A stretch of 64,000 bases of DNA. It comes from CAYPIE01 sp964410665. Its GTDB lineage: Bacteria; Planctomycetota; Planctomycetia; Gemmatales; Gemmataceae. Below the pieces are notes generated by a model. That model made no database searches and was not told the DNA's origin. It saw only the letters and a program-made list of their open reading frames with translations. The translations under genes and the position numbers were made by a program. Positions 26,313 to 36,013 of this stretch are shown piece by piece; positions within the stretch are counted from its first letter, which is position 1; every line of letters starts with the position of its first letter. The DNA lies in NCBI GenBank assembly GCA_964410665.1, contig CAYPIE010000016.1, positions 1-64,000 of the forward strand, in the 5' to 3' direction.

Positions 26313-28106
26313 TCAAACTTGCAAACCAATCGCACGCATCAAAGCCAAAGCATTCGATTGTGGTACCACACCCGCCCGCATGCGATAGTCAAAAGTCATC
26401 TGGCCTTCGATAAATTGATCGGCAAAATGCACATTGCTCGCGCGAGGTTGGAAGTCTTCAGCGAGCCGGGTCAAAGTCAGATCGTGGGTGGTGATCAGCC
26501 CGATCGCGCCGGCGTCGAGGAGTTGGCGGAGCACTCCCGCGGCCCCCACACCCCGATCATGCGAATTGGTCCCGTGAAACAGTTCATCCAACAGAAAGAG
26601 AATCGGAAAACCGCTCTCTACCCGATCAAGGATCTGGCGTACCCGATGGATCTCGGCATAAAAACGCGAGCGACCGGCCAGTAAGGAGTCCTGAACGCGC
26701 AGGGTGGCCCCCAGCTGGAGCGGGGTCAGCGTCAGCGATTGTGCGCGAACCGGAGCCCCGGCATAGGCCAACACGGCATTCACCCCAACACTTCGAAGCA
26801 AGGTGCTTTTGCCGGACATATTCGAGCCACTGACAATCAACAGTCGGGTTTGAGCATCCAGGGTGAGGTCGTTGCCGACCACCTGCTTGCGGGGCAGCAG
26901 GGGATGGCCGAGCGACTGCGCCTGGAAAAAGGCTGAACCGGTCGTGAGCACCGGATAAGGATGCTCCGGGTTCTCAAACGCATACGCGGCCAAGGCGTTG
27001 AGCGCTTCAAATTCCGCAAGGGTCTCTAACCAATGTCGTACGGCTGGCCCTGAGCGCGCACGCCAGTTTTCCAGGGCCAGCGTTAGTTGAGTCCGCCAAA
27101 ACAGAACGAAGGCAATGACCACAAACAACTGATTTTTCCGAGCTTGCAGCCAGGCGACCAGCCGCATCAATTGACGAATTTGCTCCGACGGGGTGACTCC
27201 GCCGACCTGCAAACCCTGTTGCAGCTGCAGTAAACGCGGACTGCGAAAGGCTTCGCGTTCCAACCGCGACAGGATGCCAAGGATCAAACTCAGCGACTCA
27301 CTGACCGACTCGATCGGAACGATGGTGGCTTCGACCAGTTGCCGGTACCGCCAGGTCCAAAGCCCGGTGACTGCCATCGTTATCAGCGCGGGGGACAGGG
27401 GGAACGAGGTGAACAACCCGACCAACAACAGGCTCAGATTGACCATACCGGCAAGCGCCAACAGCCAGCGCGTCCACAATGAGGTATAGGTTGCCGGCGA
27501 TTCTCCCCAGGTGGCCAGCTGGTCGACATCCAAAGGGGGCAAAGCACTAGCAAGTAACGCCAGATCCTCACGGAGGTCCAGCTGGGGGGTCAATTCTTGG
27601 ACCGCCACTTGCCGTGCCAGAACCTCGTCGACAGGCGGTGGCACGTCGCGCAGCCAACCGGCAAGGACCGCTTCGCCTTGCTGGGTACGGGCAGTGTTGA
27701 GACGTTCAAACAGGGAGCCGGTACCGAACAGATCAAGGTCCAGAGCAAACAGATGCTCCTCCTCGCGAAACCGTTCACCCGGGTGGCCATACCCTGGCCA
27801 CGTATCATCCAGCCGCCGCAGTCCATCGCGGTAAAACCGAATCGCACGAATCGCGCGGCGGCGGGCCTGCTCGACCTGCTCATAGCCGACCAGTAACACC
27901 ACGAAGCCCAGGCCGGGAAGCATCAGCCAGAGTGGATGCACAGCCGCACGGGCAAACGCCAGCCAGGCCAGACCCACCGCGCCACCAAACACGACCAAGC
28001 GTGCCAGACCCAGGCGGTCGAGGGAGGTTTGACAATCTGCCTGAGCGCGCTGATGCTCCGACTGGCGTTGTTGATAACTCGCTTGGGGATCATCTGGGGA
28101 TTGCAT
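26313..28106 (-). CDS. Membrane-anchored MutS-like ATPase
   Basis: 597 residues. The C-terminal MutS ABC-type ATPase has Walker A GSNMSGKST (427-435), Walker B ILFLLDELFHGTN (502-514) and a following His motif (ITTHDLTLT). The mismatch-recognition domain I of true MutS is missing. Instead the N-terminal third holds paired hydrophobic helices (about 34-52, 58-75) and more at about 213-252 and 325-340. The protein is therefore probably membrane-bound and not a mismatch repair enzyme. Similar MutS-like proteins are known from several phyla without a clear role. The gene is alone on the strand. Confidence 0.85.
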   Translation of the reverse strand: MQSPDDPQASYQQRQSEHQRAQADCQTSLDRLGLARLVVFGGAVGLAWLAFARAAVHPLWLMLPGLGFVVLLVGYEQVEQARRRAIRAIRFYRDGLRRLDDTWPGYGHPGERFREEEHLFALDLDLFGTGSLFERLNTARTQQGEAVLAGWLRDVPPPVDEVLARQVAVQELTPQLDLREDLALLASALPPLDVDQLATWGESPATYTSLWTRWLLALAGMVNLSLLLVGLFTSFPLSPALITMAVTGLWTWRYRQLVEATIVPIESVSESLSLILGILSRLEREAFRSPRLLQLQQGLQVGGVTPSEQIRQLMRLVAWLQARKNQLFVVIAFVLFWRTQLTLALENWRARSGPAVRHWLETLAEFEALNALAAYAFENPEHPYPVLTTGSAFFQAQSLGHPLLPRKQVVGNDLTLDAQTRLLIVSGSNMSGKSTLLRSVGVNAVLAYAGAPVRAQSLTLTPLQLGATLRVQDSLLAGRSRFYAEIHRVRQILDRVESGFPILFLLDELFHGTNSHDRGVGAAGVLRQLLDAGAIGLITTHDLTLTRLAEDFQPRASNVHFADQFIEGQMTFDYRMRAGVVPQSNALALMRAIGLQV

Positions 28107-28227
28107 GAGTCATGATATAGCAGTCGCCACCCGCTTGGACAATCCCCGAAGCTTCTGGATTCACCGCTGGAGAACTGCGACCCAGATCGCTGCCCTAAAG
28201 CTCTAGACCGCACCGGCATCGGGGCTG

Positions 28228-30747
28228 TCAAGCAGCTTGGGAGGTTCGTGCAACCTGCAGGGGTGGGGTGGGTGCGTCTTGTCTGCGGCAGTTTGCCAAC
28301 ACATGCTGCCGCAAGGACGCCCAGTGGGTAAGAAAACTGTTGGAAACCCCCGATGAATGCTCGGCAACAATCCTGCGAATCTCATCAAACCAAGGACGAT
28401 CTTCTGCTCGTCGCATACTTATCGTTTGTTGAATCATCCCGGCGAACTGGGCAAGCACACGCTCAGGAGCATGGCGTACGCTCAGATACTCAGCAACGGC
28501 CGCCTGCACCGAGGCAAGCCGGCGGCGATCCTGGATCAGCTCCCCCAGTAACAAGGTTAGATCTTCGACCTCATGGGGAGGGTTGCGGACCTTGAACGTT
28601 AACTCTGAAGGAAGCTCATCGAGCCACCCTGGATCATTGGTGATATACACCGCTCCAGCCGCCAACCCCCGATAGATTGCCGTGGTTGAAATCCCATCTA
28701 GCGGCGACCGCAAGGCCACACATACATCGACCCCTTGTAGTACGGACGGAAGTTCCTCTAGCAAGTCCTGCTCGACACCGAGGACGCTTACTCGCACCCC
28801 TAAACGGCCTGCCAAAACCTGCCAGCGTTCCTCCCCCCCCCTCCCGAGCAATAACAACCGACAATGGTCGACCAGCGGTTTGGGGAGCTTGGCCAAGGCG
28901 GTAAGAACCGCGTCGACATCTTCGGCCTCCCCATGTCGAGCCAGAATGGCGATGGTAAACCGCTCGGTGGTCGCCAGCCGTGGCCCTTCTTGAGCTTGCG
29001 TATCGAGCTCTTTAGGAGGAAGAACGATCAACGGAGGAATGTAACAGACCGGTACCTTGGTGTAGCGTCGAAGCACCTGCCAGCTACGGCACGAGTCGGT
29101 GATGATGCTATCGGCCAGATCGACCACGCTTCGAATTTCCGGCGAAACACCCTGACTCAGTGGCTGGTCCGCTCTGGGTTGCCTTGCTCGCGTAGCATCG
29201 CCTGGTTCACAAGCCAATTCTGTACAACCGCATATCTCAGGGCAGTGATCCTGGAGGACGATTAAACCGGGATAGCGATGCATCAGCGGAAGCAATCGTT
29301 CGGTGTCCATCCCAACCGGAACGGGATAGACAAACAGATCATAGGGTAGTGCTTGATGACGAGCGGGAAGCTCTTGAACGGGAACACGCCGATAGCGCGT
29401 GACCTGTGGGCAACTGGCAGAATCGGACGTCGGAGAGACGATCAGCTCAACATCAAAAATCTCAGATAGATAATTGATCAATTCCGAGCCGGTGTGTTCG
29501 CTTGGGCTGACCCCAGATGAAACAGGGCAAACCCAAGCTAGTCGCGTGCGTTGGGGCGGACTGAGCGGTCTAGCTTGGGTCTCAAGAACGCGTGCAGCAC
29601 GGCTGGCCGTATCGACCCAGGTAAAGCCACGGGCAAAACCCAGCCTTTGTTCCTGCCGCAGCTCACGCGGTTCCGCCAACGCCTCTTCCAAGGCCCGCGC
29701 CAGGGCTTGCGGATCATGAGGATCGGCCAGCCAGGAGAGCGGGCCCGCATACTCGGGGATCGACGAAGCGTTGGAGGCCACCACCGGAGCACCACAATGC
29801 AGCGCCTCCAGCACGGGCAAGCCAAGTCCCTCATAGAACGATGGGAAAAAGAACACCCGACAGGTTTGGTATAAAGCCCGTAAGGTCTGCTCATCGACAT
29901 AGCCGGTCAACCGCAGCGACTCGGCGATGCCGAGTTCGGCGGCAAGTTTGTCCATCCATTTTTGCTCGGTGCTCACCAAACCGCAGGCCAGCACCAGGTC
30001 ATACTGCTGACGAAGTTGTTGCGGTAAGCAAGCATAAGCGTGCATCGCCCCGGTAATATTCTTTCGATAATCCAATCCCGCGACATAGAGAATAAATTCC
30101 CCTCGCAGCGCAAAACGGTCTTGAAGTTGGTCGTGTAGCTGAGACCGTTGACGGGCGTCCGCAGGCATAAAGCTACGGTCGGTCGCCCCACGAATGTTGC
30201 TTACTTTTGGTCGGCAGCCGGCCGCAAGTTGGCGAAAATCTTGCGCCGATGCTTCGGAAATGGCGAGCAACTCATCGGTCTGCAAGAGTTGCTGAAACCG
30301 GCGGCAATACCAGGCAAGAGTGGCCGGATGCCTTAGATAAACATCCGCATATACAAACGGAATCAGATCAAACAGGATCGCCGCATAACAACGCGGCCGC
30401 AGCGTGCCAAACCAGGGCACGACCGCATCCTCTTCCTCGAAGATACTACATAGTAATAGGGCATCGGCATCGCAATCGAGCAACCAGTCGGCATAGTACT
30501 GTTCGTTCACCTCGAGGTGATCCCAACAATTCGCCTTGGCAGCCAAGGGTGGGTGGAAGGTACGCACGGGTAGTCCATCGACTTTGGCACGATCGATCGG
30601 TGGCAGTTGGCCGTTCTGAATCAGTTCGATGTGCCAAGCCCGGCGTGTTGCTGCCAAGCCTCGGATTAATCCCCGTGAATATCTCCCGATCCCACGTTGA
30701 CGCGACCCGGGTGTTTGCAGTGCTTGCGCATCGATGAGCAAATGCAT
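28228..30747 (-). CDS. Tandem glycosyltransferase (two GT4-like domains)
   Basis: 839 residues. The N-terminal half (about 1-390) is a complete GT-B, GT4-family glycosyltransferase: MHLLIDAQALQTPGSRQRGI, YVAGLDYRKNITG, and the donor-site segment FFFPSFYEGLGLPVLEALHC. The C-terminal half (about 400-810) is a second, more divergent GT-B domain (FTIAILARHGEAEDVDAVLT, ISTTAIYRGLAAGAVYI). It probably adds sugars to surface or exopolysaccharide. The methyltransferase gene ends 6 bases before its start, forming a two-gene unit. Confidence 0.85.
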   Translation of the reverse strand: MHLLIDAQALQTPGSRQRGIGRYSRGLIRGLAATRRAWHIELIQNGQLPPIDRAKVDGLPVRTFHPPLAAKANCWDHLEVNEQYYADWLLDCDADALLLCSIFEEEDAVVPWFGTLRPRCYAAILFDLIPFVYADVYLRHPATLAWYCRRFQQLLQTDELLAISEASAQDFRQLAAGCRPKVSNIRGATDRSFMPADARQRSQLHDQLQDRFALRGEFILYVAGLDYRKNITGAMHAYACLPQQLRQQYDLVLACGLVSTEQKWMDKLAAELGIAESLRLTGYVDEQTLRALYQTCRVFFFPSFYEGLGLPVLEALHCGAPVVASNASSIPEYAGPLSWLADPHDPQALARALEEALAEPRELRQEQRLGFARGFTWVDTASRAARVLETQARPLSPPQRTRLAWVCPVSSGVSPSEHTGSELINYLSEIFDVELIVSPTSDSASCPQVTRYRRVPVQELPARHQALPYDLFVYPVPVGMDTERLLPLMHRYPGLIVLQDHCPEICGCTELACEPGDATRARQPRADQPLSQGVSPEIRSVVDLADSIITDSCRSWQVLRRYTKVPVCYIPPLIVLPPKELDTQAQEGPRLATTERFTIAILARHGEAEDVDAVLTALAKLPKPLVDHCRLLLLGRGGEERWQVLAGRLGVRVSVLGVEQDLLEELPSVLQGVDVCVALRSPLDGISTTAIYRGLAAGAVYITNDPGWLDELPSELTFKVRNPPHEVEDLTLLLGELIQDRRRLASVQAAVAEYLSVRHAPERVLAQFAGMIQQTISMRRAEDRPWFDEIRRIVAEHSSGVSNSFLTHWASLRQHVLANCRRQDAPTPPLQVARTSQAA

Positions 30748-30753
30748 CCGCGA

Positions 30754-31812
30754 TCACTCCTTCTCCGCAACGATCAAGGCAACGGCACTCACCCGTTGGC
30801 TGGCATCACAACCCGCGGCCTGTTCCATCTCGCTGGTCAGCGACCAGGCATCGCCATCGCGTACGCCAAAGCTCTGTTCGGTAATGCGGAACGCCTGCAG
30901 CAGTTCTTGCAACTGTGGACGGTCATAAACGCGGTGTACCGGCGTCTGCATGGCTTTGCCAAAGGGAATGGTCAAAATCAAGCGTCCCCTCGGGCGCAGC
31001 ACCCGATGGACCTCCGCGGCAACCGCTTGCGGGGAAGTTCCCTTCTCCTGAGGGGTATACCAGCCCAGTCCCACGTGTTCGATGGTCGAAAGCGAAACGG
31101 CAATATCGAAACTGTTGTCCGCAAATGGCAAATCCGCCAGGTTTGCCTCGACCATGGTAAAACGCGGGTGCTTCAGTGGGAGCGAACGAAGATCGACGCC
31201 GACCACGTCGAAGCCCAACGCCGCCATTTCGATTGCATTGGTGCTCTCGGCACAGCCCAAATCGAGCAAGCGGCCGGGAGGTGGCGGCAAGCGTGTGTGC
31301 ACAAAAATATGCTCAAGAATTCGTTCGGTGACTTGCACAACCCGAGGTCCACCTGGGCCGTGTTGCACGCATATCGGAGGGTTAAAAAACAACCCTGCAC
31401 TGGCCAACTGACCGTTTCCGGTGAGTTCCCGATTCAACCAGTCGATAAACTCCATTTGCTGCCTTTGCTCAAGCTCCGACAAGATCTGCTGAGACAGCCG
31501 AAAGACTTCGGTTGCGGCTAAATTGAATTGGGTTTGGCGATGCAGCCAGGGACGTAGAAGACGCCCCATCAACCACCGTACCGGCCGCAACAACGGCGCG
31601 ATCAGTTTCCGGGAGGCATGTCGCGGTAAGTGATAAATATCCTGATGGGTCAACAGTGACTGATGGGGTGCGAGCAACGTCGCGGAAGTCACCGCAGAGT
31701 GGCTCACGTGCTCATGGTTCGAGGCGGGAAAGGGGAATCGTCGAGCGAGATTCCCCCCCTGGATCGCCCGGGCCAACGCCTGTGCCGTTCGATGGTCGAT
31801 CCGCCTTCCCAT
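30754..31812 (-). CDS. SAM-dependent methyltransferase (class I)
   Basis: 352 residues. The SAM-binding motif is RLLDLGCAESTNAIEMAALG, followed by VVGVDLRSLP and the motif IV region NSFDIAVSLSTIEHVGLGWY and RVLRPRGRLILTIPFG. About 170 residues precede the catalytic domain and contain WLMGRLLRPWLHRQTQF. It lies directly upstream of the tandem glycosyltransferase, so methylation of a glycan or lipid-linked sugar is a reasonable inference. The ATG at 31812 has GGGAG nine bases before it; longer starts are possible but lack one. Confidence 0.82.
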   Translation of the reverse strand: MGRRIDHRTAQALARAIQGGNLARRFPFPASNHEHVSHSAVTSATLLAPHQSLLTHQDIYHLPRHASRKLIAPLLRPVRWLMGRLLRPWLHRQTQFNLAATEVFRLSQQILSELEQRQQMEFIDWLNRELTGNGQLASAGLFFNPPICVQHGPGGPRVVQVTERILEHIFVHTRLPPPPGRLLDLGCAESTNAIEMAALGFDVVGVDLRSLPLKHPRFTMVEANLADLPFADNSFDIAVSLSTIEHVGLGWYTPQEKGTSPQAVAAEVHRVLRPRGRLILTIPFGKAMQTPVHRVYDRPQLQELLQAFRITEQSFGVRDGDAWSLTSEMEQAAGCDASQRVSAVALIVAEKE

Positions 31813-32384
31813 CTGGTCTGCTCCCTTCCCTATAAGCATGCTGCCCGTGCCGAGAACCTTGTGTCGGTTGGATTTGCCTCGCACTTGCCGCGCAGGATGA
31901 ATCTGGATCGGATCTCCAAACCAATCAACTTATTGATGAATACAATTAATATTGTCGTGATTGCTCAACCCGTCACCCCTCGACTCGAGGTTACGAGGCA
32001 ATGCGCTTGAAGGACTCTGCTAATTATCGAACTGGTGTGGGCAGCAAGATCAGCAAAAGCGAGCGTTCCCACTGCGAGAGCATCCGTCCCATTCGCTGGG
32101 GAATCTCCGAGCTGAAATCGTCGGGACATCAGCAGGTGAGCCATGGGATCGTTCCGCCAATTTCGCGTTGCACACCAGGAGCGATATTCCGCACCTGGAT
32201 CGATGGGGAGAAGCTTGAACCGACCAGAATCTCTCTTCGGCAGACTGGTCCGAGTGACCGCTCATGGAGCAGAGTGGGCAGCGGTTGAGGCTTTTCGCCC
32301 TACTTTGTATAATAACCTTGAGTATGCAAAGACCATAATTTTCATACAGTCTTATCGCCAATAGGATTGAGAGGTGATTGGCTT
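31813..32384. other. Divergent intergenic region with one promoter
   Basis: 572 bases between the methyltransferase (-) and the PAS-GAF-REC gene (+). It holds a 6-1-6 palindrome CCTCGACTCGAGG at 31978-31990, an AT-rich stretch with ATTAATATTG near 31945, and the promoter at 32285-32313. A 95-codon open frame at 32001-32288 has no recognisable product or ribosome binding site and is not accepted as a gene. Confidence 0.5.
32285..32313 (+). promoter_or_regulatory. Sigma-70-type promoter of the PAS-GAF-REC gene
   Basis: TTGAGG (32285-32290), a 17-base spacer, and a consensus TATAAT (32308-32313). The start codon (GTG at 32385) is 72 bases downstream, preceded by AGAGGTG. This is the best promoter match seen in the window. 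Confidence 0.6.
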
Positions 32385-34100
32385 GTGACTGTGCTCACGC
32401 GAATTCTCCTGCTCGACTCGACCGACCCGGTCGTCGGAGCGCGGCTGCGTGAGTTGCCGGGTTGTGAAGTCCGTTCGGTGGCGTCCTGGTCGGAGGCCGT
32501 GGCCGATCTCCGCCAACAGACCAGCACTGCCTTTGTCGGCGACCCCTCCACCGTGCTCGCGCAGCTGGCCAACCATCCCGAACAATCGGCCGAACAAATT
32601 CTCACCCGACTCCGTTCCGGGGTTGCCTTGCTCGATAGCCAGATGCGGGTCACCTGGGCCAACCCCACTTTTCTCGACTGGTGTGGCCAAGATCCCCTGG
32701 GAAAATCGTTTGAACAAGCCCTTCAGGGCGTTGAAGTGCTCACCACGACTTCCGGTTCCTGGGCCGATGCCGGGACGGGACAATCGGTCAGCGCCTTACT
32801 CCACCAGCCGCCGCATCGTTACCTGGACGCGCAGATTACCCCGTGTGGGGATGAGAATTCTCCAGAACCCGCCGCCGACCAGCGCCAACTGATTGTTCTG
32901 GTCCGCGATGTCACAGGGGAGGTAGTGCGGCAACAGAAACTCGATGCCCTCTATCTGGCCGGCTGTGACCTCGCGGCTCTGGACACAGAAACCGTTGCCG
33001 AGCTTGATCTCGAGAGCCGCATCGAGCTCCTCAAGCAGAACTTACGACGATATGTTCGCGACTTGTTGCATTATGATGTCATCGAGATCCGATTGCTCAA
33101 CCCACCCAGTAATGAATTGGTTTTGTTGCTCGAAGAAGGCATGACGGAGGAGGCTGTGCAGCGACGGCTGTTCACCGGAGTCACAGACAATGGTGTGACG
33201 GGCCATGTGGCTGCCACGGGCAAAAGTTACGTCTGCCCCGACACCGCTGCCGATCCCCTCTATTTGCTGGGTGCGTCCCAAGCTCGGAGTTCGCTGACCG
33301 TACCCTTATTGTACCGCGATCAGGTCGTGGGAACTTTCAATGTGGAAAATCCCAACCTGAATGCGTTTTCGGCCGCCGATCTACAGTTTACCGAATTATT
33401 CGCCCGCGAGATCGCCCAGGCGCTGCATACGCTCGACCTGTTAACCGCTCAAAGCAATCTGACCGCGACTCGTTCGATCGATGCGATCAACCGTGAAGTC
33501 TCTTTGCCGGTCGATGAAGTGCTCAATCTGACCAGCGACCTCTTGTCCCGCGCTGCAGCCGACGATGCCGAGACACGCCATCAATTGCAACGGATTCTTG
33601 ACAATGCTCGGGCGATCAAGCGGAGTATTAGTCAGGTCAGCGACAGCCTGGCCCCCGCCCCACGCCGACAAACGGCCAAGGGCTGTGACACCGCAACCCT
33701 TCGCGGCCAACGCCTGCTGCTCGTCGACAATGATGAGCGGACGCGGCTGTCTGCTCATGCGATCCTCGATCGCTTTGGTTGTCTCGTGGAAACCGCGGCC
33801 ACCGCTCAGCAAGCTCTGGCCCTCGCCCAAACCACCGCCTACGATGCGATCCTGGCCGATATCCGTCTGCCTGACCTGGGGGGCTACGATACCTATCGCC
33901 GGCTCAAAGAACTGCAGCCGCACAGCCGGCTGATTCTGATGACGGTGTTTGGCTATGATGCGGCCCATTCGATTGTCAAGGCTCGCCAGGATGGTCTACG
34001 ATTTGTACTCTTTAAACCCTTCCGCCTGGAGCAGGTCCTCGATGCCCTGCTTGCCCCGATCCCCAAAAACCCGTCCACGGAAATGGCGTCGGTCTTGTAA
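32385..34100 (+). CDS. PAS-GAF-receiver signalling protein without kinase domain
   Basis: 571 residues. The N-terminal 60 residues look like a degenerate receiver (ILLLDSTDPVVGARL). A PAS domain (about 75-185; VALLDSQMRVTWANPTFLDW) and a GAF domain (about 215-350; RSSLTVPLLYRDQVVGTFNV) follow. A helical pair (about 365-425) then resembles a histidine kinase dimerisation region but lacks the His. A normal receiver (441-560) has Asp492 and Lys544. No HATPase is present, so it cannot autophosphorylate and must receive phosphate from another kinase. GTG 32385 is chosen for its AGAGGTG ribosome binding site. Confidence 0.82.
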   Translation: MTVLTRILLLDSTDPVVGARLRELPGCEVRSVASWSEAVADLRQQTSTAFVGDPSTVLAQLANHPEQSAEQILTRLRSGVALLDSQMRVTWANPTFLDWCGQDPLGKSFEQALQGVEVLTTTSGSWADAGTGQSVSALLHQPPHRYLDAQITPCGDENSPEPAADQRQLIVLVRDVTGEVVRQQKLDALYLAGCDLAALDTETVAELDLESRIELLKQNLRRYVRDLLHYDVIEIRLLNPPSNELVLLLEEGMTEEAVQRRLFTGVTDNGVTGHVAATGKSYVCPDTAADPLYLLGASQARSSLTVPLLYRDQVVGTFNVENPNLNAFSAADLQFTELFAREIAQALHTLDLLTAQSNLTATRSIDAINREVSLPVDEVLNLTSDLLSRAAADDAETRHQLQRILDNARAIKRSISQVSDSLAPAPRRQTAKGCDTATLRGQRLLLVDNDERTRLSAHAILDRFGCLVETAATAQQALALAQTTAYDAILADIRLPDLGGYDTYRRLKELQPHSRLILMTVFGYDAAHSIVKARQDGLRFVLFKPFRLEQVLDALLAPIPKNPSTEMASVL

Positions 34101-34106
34101 AATGCG

Positions 34107-35003
34107 TTACGCCCGGTGGTGGCGCTGCACCAGGTATTCAATCAGGGCTTTGTCAAAGCCAATGCTGGTATCCATCGGCACATAATCAATGTTGGCCTTG
34201 GTGCACTCAAGTCGGTAGTGCTCCCGAAAGCCCTGGATGGCTTCGAGATAGTCCTCCTGCATCCCGCGGGCATCCAGTGTCAACTTGGTGTGCTCTTCGG
34301 CATCCTCAAACTCGATCAAGCCCTCAAATGGAAAATGCACCTCGGCCTCATCCAGGATGTGAAATAAAATCACATCATGCCCACGATGGCGTAAGTGATA
34401 CAAGCTTTTGAGCACTTCTTCGGGTTCGGCCAGCAGGTCGCTGAAGACCATTACCAGTCCTTTGGTTTTGATCAAGGCGGCCAGTTGATGCAGGCTGGCC
34501 GCGATGTTGGTATCCCCGGTCGGTTTCAAGCTCGCCAGAATGCCCAGAATCGTGCCCAATTGGGTTCGCTTGCTGTGCGGCGGCAACACGGTACGGATTT
34601 TGCTGTCAAAGGTGACCAGCCCCACCGGATCCTGCTGGTGAATCATCATGTAGGCAAGCGCGGCGGCCAAACAGATGCCATACTCAAACTTGCTCAGCTC
34701 CTGGCGATAGGTATAGGCCATTGAGGCACTCAGATCCATCACCAGGTAGCCGGTCAGGTTGGTCTCGGCGCGATACTTGCGGATGTAATAGCGGTCGGTC
34801 TTCGCGTAGACATTCCAGTCCAGGTCCTTGATGTCATCGCCGGGGACGTACTTGCGGTGTTCGCTGAACTCCACCGAGAAACCTTGAAACGGGCTAGCAT
34901 GCAGCCCACTTAAGAAGCCCTCCACAATGAATTTGGCGCGCAGATCGAGCCGGGCCACCTGGCGGATCACCTCAGGACGCAGATACTTCTCGGCAGAATT
35001 CAT
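34107..35003 (-). CDS. DUF58 domain-containing protein
   Basis: 298 residues. The family signatures are GFSVEFSEHRKYVPGDDIKD with LDWNVYAKTDRYYIRKY, followed by a von Willebrand A-like fold with DLSASMAYTY (MIDAS-like DxSxS). DUF58 proteins usually accompany a MoxR AAA ATPase and act as chaperone-like metal-binding partners. No MoxR gene is next to this one in the window. It is a standard cytoplasmic DUF58 length without membrane segments. It is convergent with the PAS-GAF-REC gene, 6 bases apart. Confidence 0.92.
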   Translation of the reverse strand: MNSAEKYLRPEVIRQVARLDLRAKFIVEGFLSGLHASPFQGFSVEFSEHRKYVPGDDIKDLDWNVYAKTDRYYIRKYRAETNLTGYLVMDLSASMAYTYRQELSKFEYGICLAAALAYMMIHQQDPVGLVTFDSKIRTVLPPHSKRTQLGTILGILASLKPTGDTNIAASLHQLAALIKTKGLVMVFSDLLAEPEEVLKSLYHLRHRGHDVILFHILDEAEVHFPFEGLIEFEDAEEHTKLTLDARGMQEDYLEAIQGFREHYRLECTKANIDYVPMDTSIGFDKALIEYLVQRHHRA

Positions 35004-35114
35004 GAACGGTCTCAGCAGGCAGTTTGGGAAGAGGAGGCTGCTGGTCAGGCCCCTATGGCCATGGTACCTTGACCCACAGTTTTCTCGAAGGCCTTCTCAA
35101 GGAGCTCCCCGCGG

Positions 35115-35876
35115 ATGTCCCTACGAACCGTTCTGTCGACGGCGATCTTAAGCCTGATGCCTCAACTGGTCTTCCCGCCCCTGCAGGCCGCGGAGACCGG
35201 ATTCCTCAACCGAGAATTCACGAATGGAGACGGCAGCAAATCGAAATATGTCTTGTTTATTCCGCATGATTACTCCGGTGACAAGAAGCTTCCCTTGATT
35301 CTGTTTCTGCACGGTGCCGGAGAAACCGGCCACGATGGCCAGAAGCAAGTCCAGGTGGGTCTGGGCCCGGCGATCAAAAAACGCGAGAAAGCATTTCCGT
35401 TTATCGCCATTTTTCCACAGGCCTCGTCGGGCGAGACTCCAGTGCGCAAGCGCTGGTGGGCGGAGTCACCCGACGGTAAGCGGGCCCTCGCCATTCTGAA
35501 CCAGACCATGCAGGAGTACACGGTTGACACCGACCGCATCTACTTGACGGGGCTATCCATGGGGGGCTTTGGCACCTGGAACATGGCCGCGACCATGCCC
35601 GAGAAATGGGCCGCCATTGTGCCCATCTGTGGAGGAGGCAATCCGGAAACGGCCAAGAGGTTCAACGACCTACCTTGCTGGTGCTTTCATGGCGATGCCG
35701 ACCGTGCCGTCGATGTCGATCGCTCGCGCGACATGATCACCGCGTTGAAACAGGCTGGAGGAACACCGAAGTACACCGAATATCCCGGAGTCGGCCATAA
35801 CTCTTGGGATAAGGCCTATGGGACACCGGACCTTTACACCTGGCTGTTGGCTCAGAAACGCAGTGATCCAAAGTAA
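35115..35876 (+). CDS. Secreted alpha/beta hydrolase (esterase/peptidase-like)
   Basis: 253 residues with a signal peptide (MSLRTVLSTAILSLMPQLVF). The oxyanion strand is LPLILFLHGAGETG. The nucleophile elbow is GLSMGGFGTW (Ser in GLSMG), the acid is probably in HGDADRAV, and the His in GVGHNSWDKAY. This matches exported planctomycete hydrolases annotated as prolyl-oligopeptidase or phospholipase/carboxylesterase family. The substrate is unknown. AAGGAG lies about 11 bases before the ATG. Confidence 0.88.
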   Translation: MSLRTVLSTAILSLMPQLVFPPLQAAETGFLNREFTNGDGSKSKYVLFIPHDYSGDKKLPLILFLHGAGETGHDGQKQVQVGLGPAIKKREKAFPFIAIFPQASSGETPVRKRWWAESPDGKRALAILNQTMQEYTVDTDRIYLTGLSMGGFGTWNMAATMPEKWAAIVPICGGGNPETAKRFNDLPCWCFHGDADRAVDVDRSRDMITALKQAGGTPKYTEYPGVGHNSWDKAYGTPDLYTWLLAQKRSDPK

Positions 35877-36013
35877 TTCACGGTTTGTCAGGGTTTCGGC
35901 ATCCGTCTTGCTGCGTGGTGGTTTCGCCTTTAGAGTAAACCGTAGAGGTTGCACTCCCCAGCGGCGGACCTGGATCGCCTGGCTACTTGTGGATTGTTTG
36001 TTCGGAGAGAGTC

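Noticed and set aside
31978..31990. Palindrome CCTCGACTCGAGG as an operator
   Set aside because: Thirteen bases with a one-base centre is common by chance in a GC-rich genome, and no regulator gene is next to it.
32001..32288. 95-codon frame in the divergent spacer before the PAS-GAF-REC gene
   Set aside because: No ribosome binding site, no domain, and it ends at the promoter elements.
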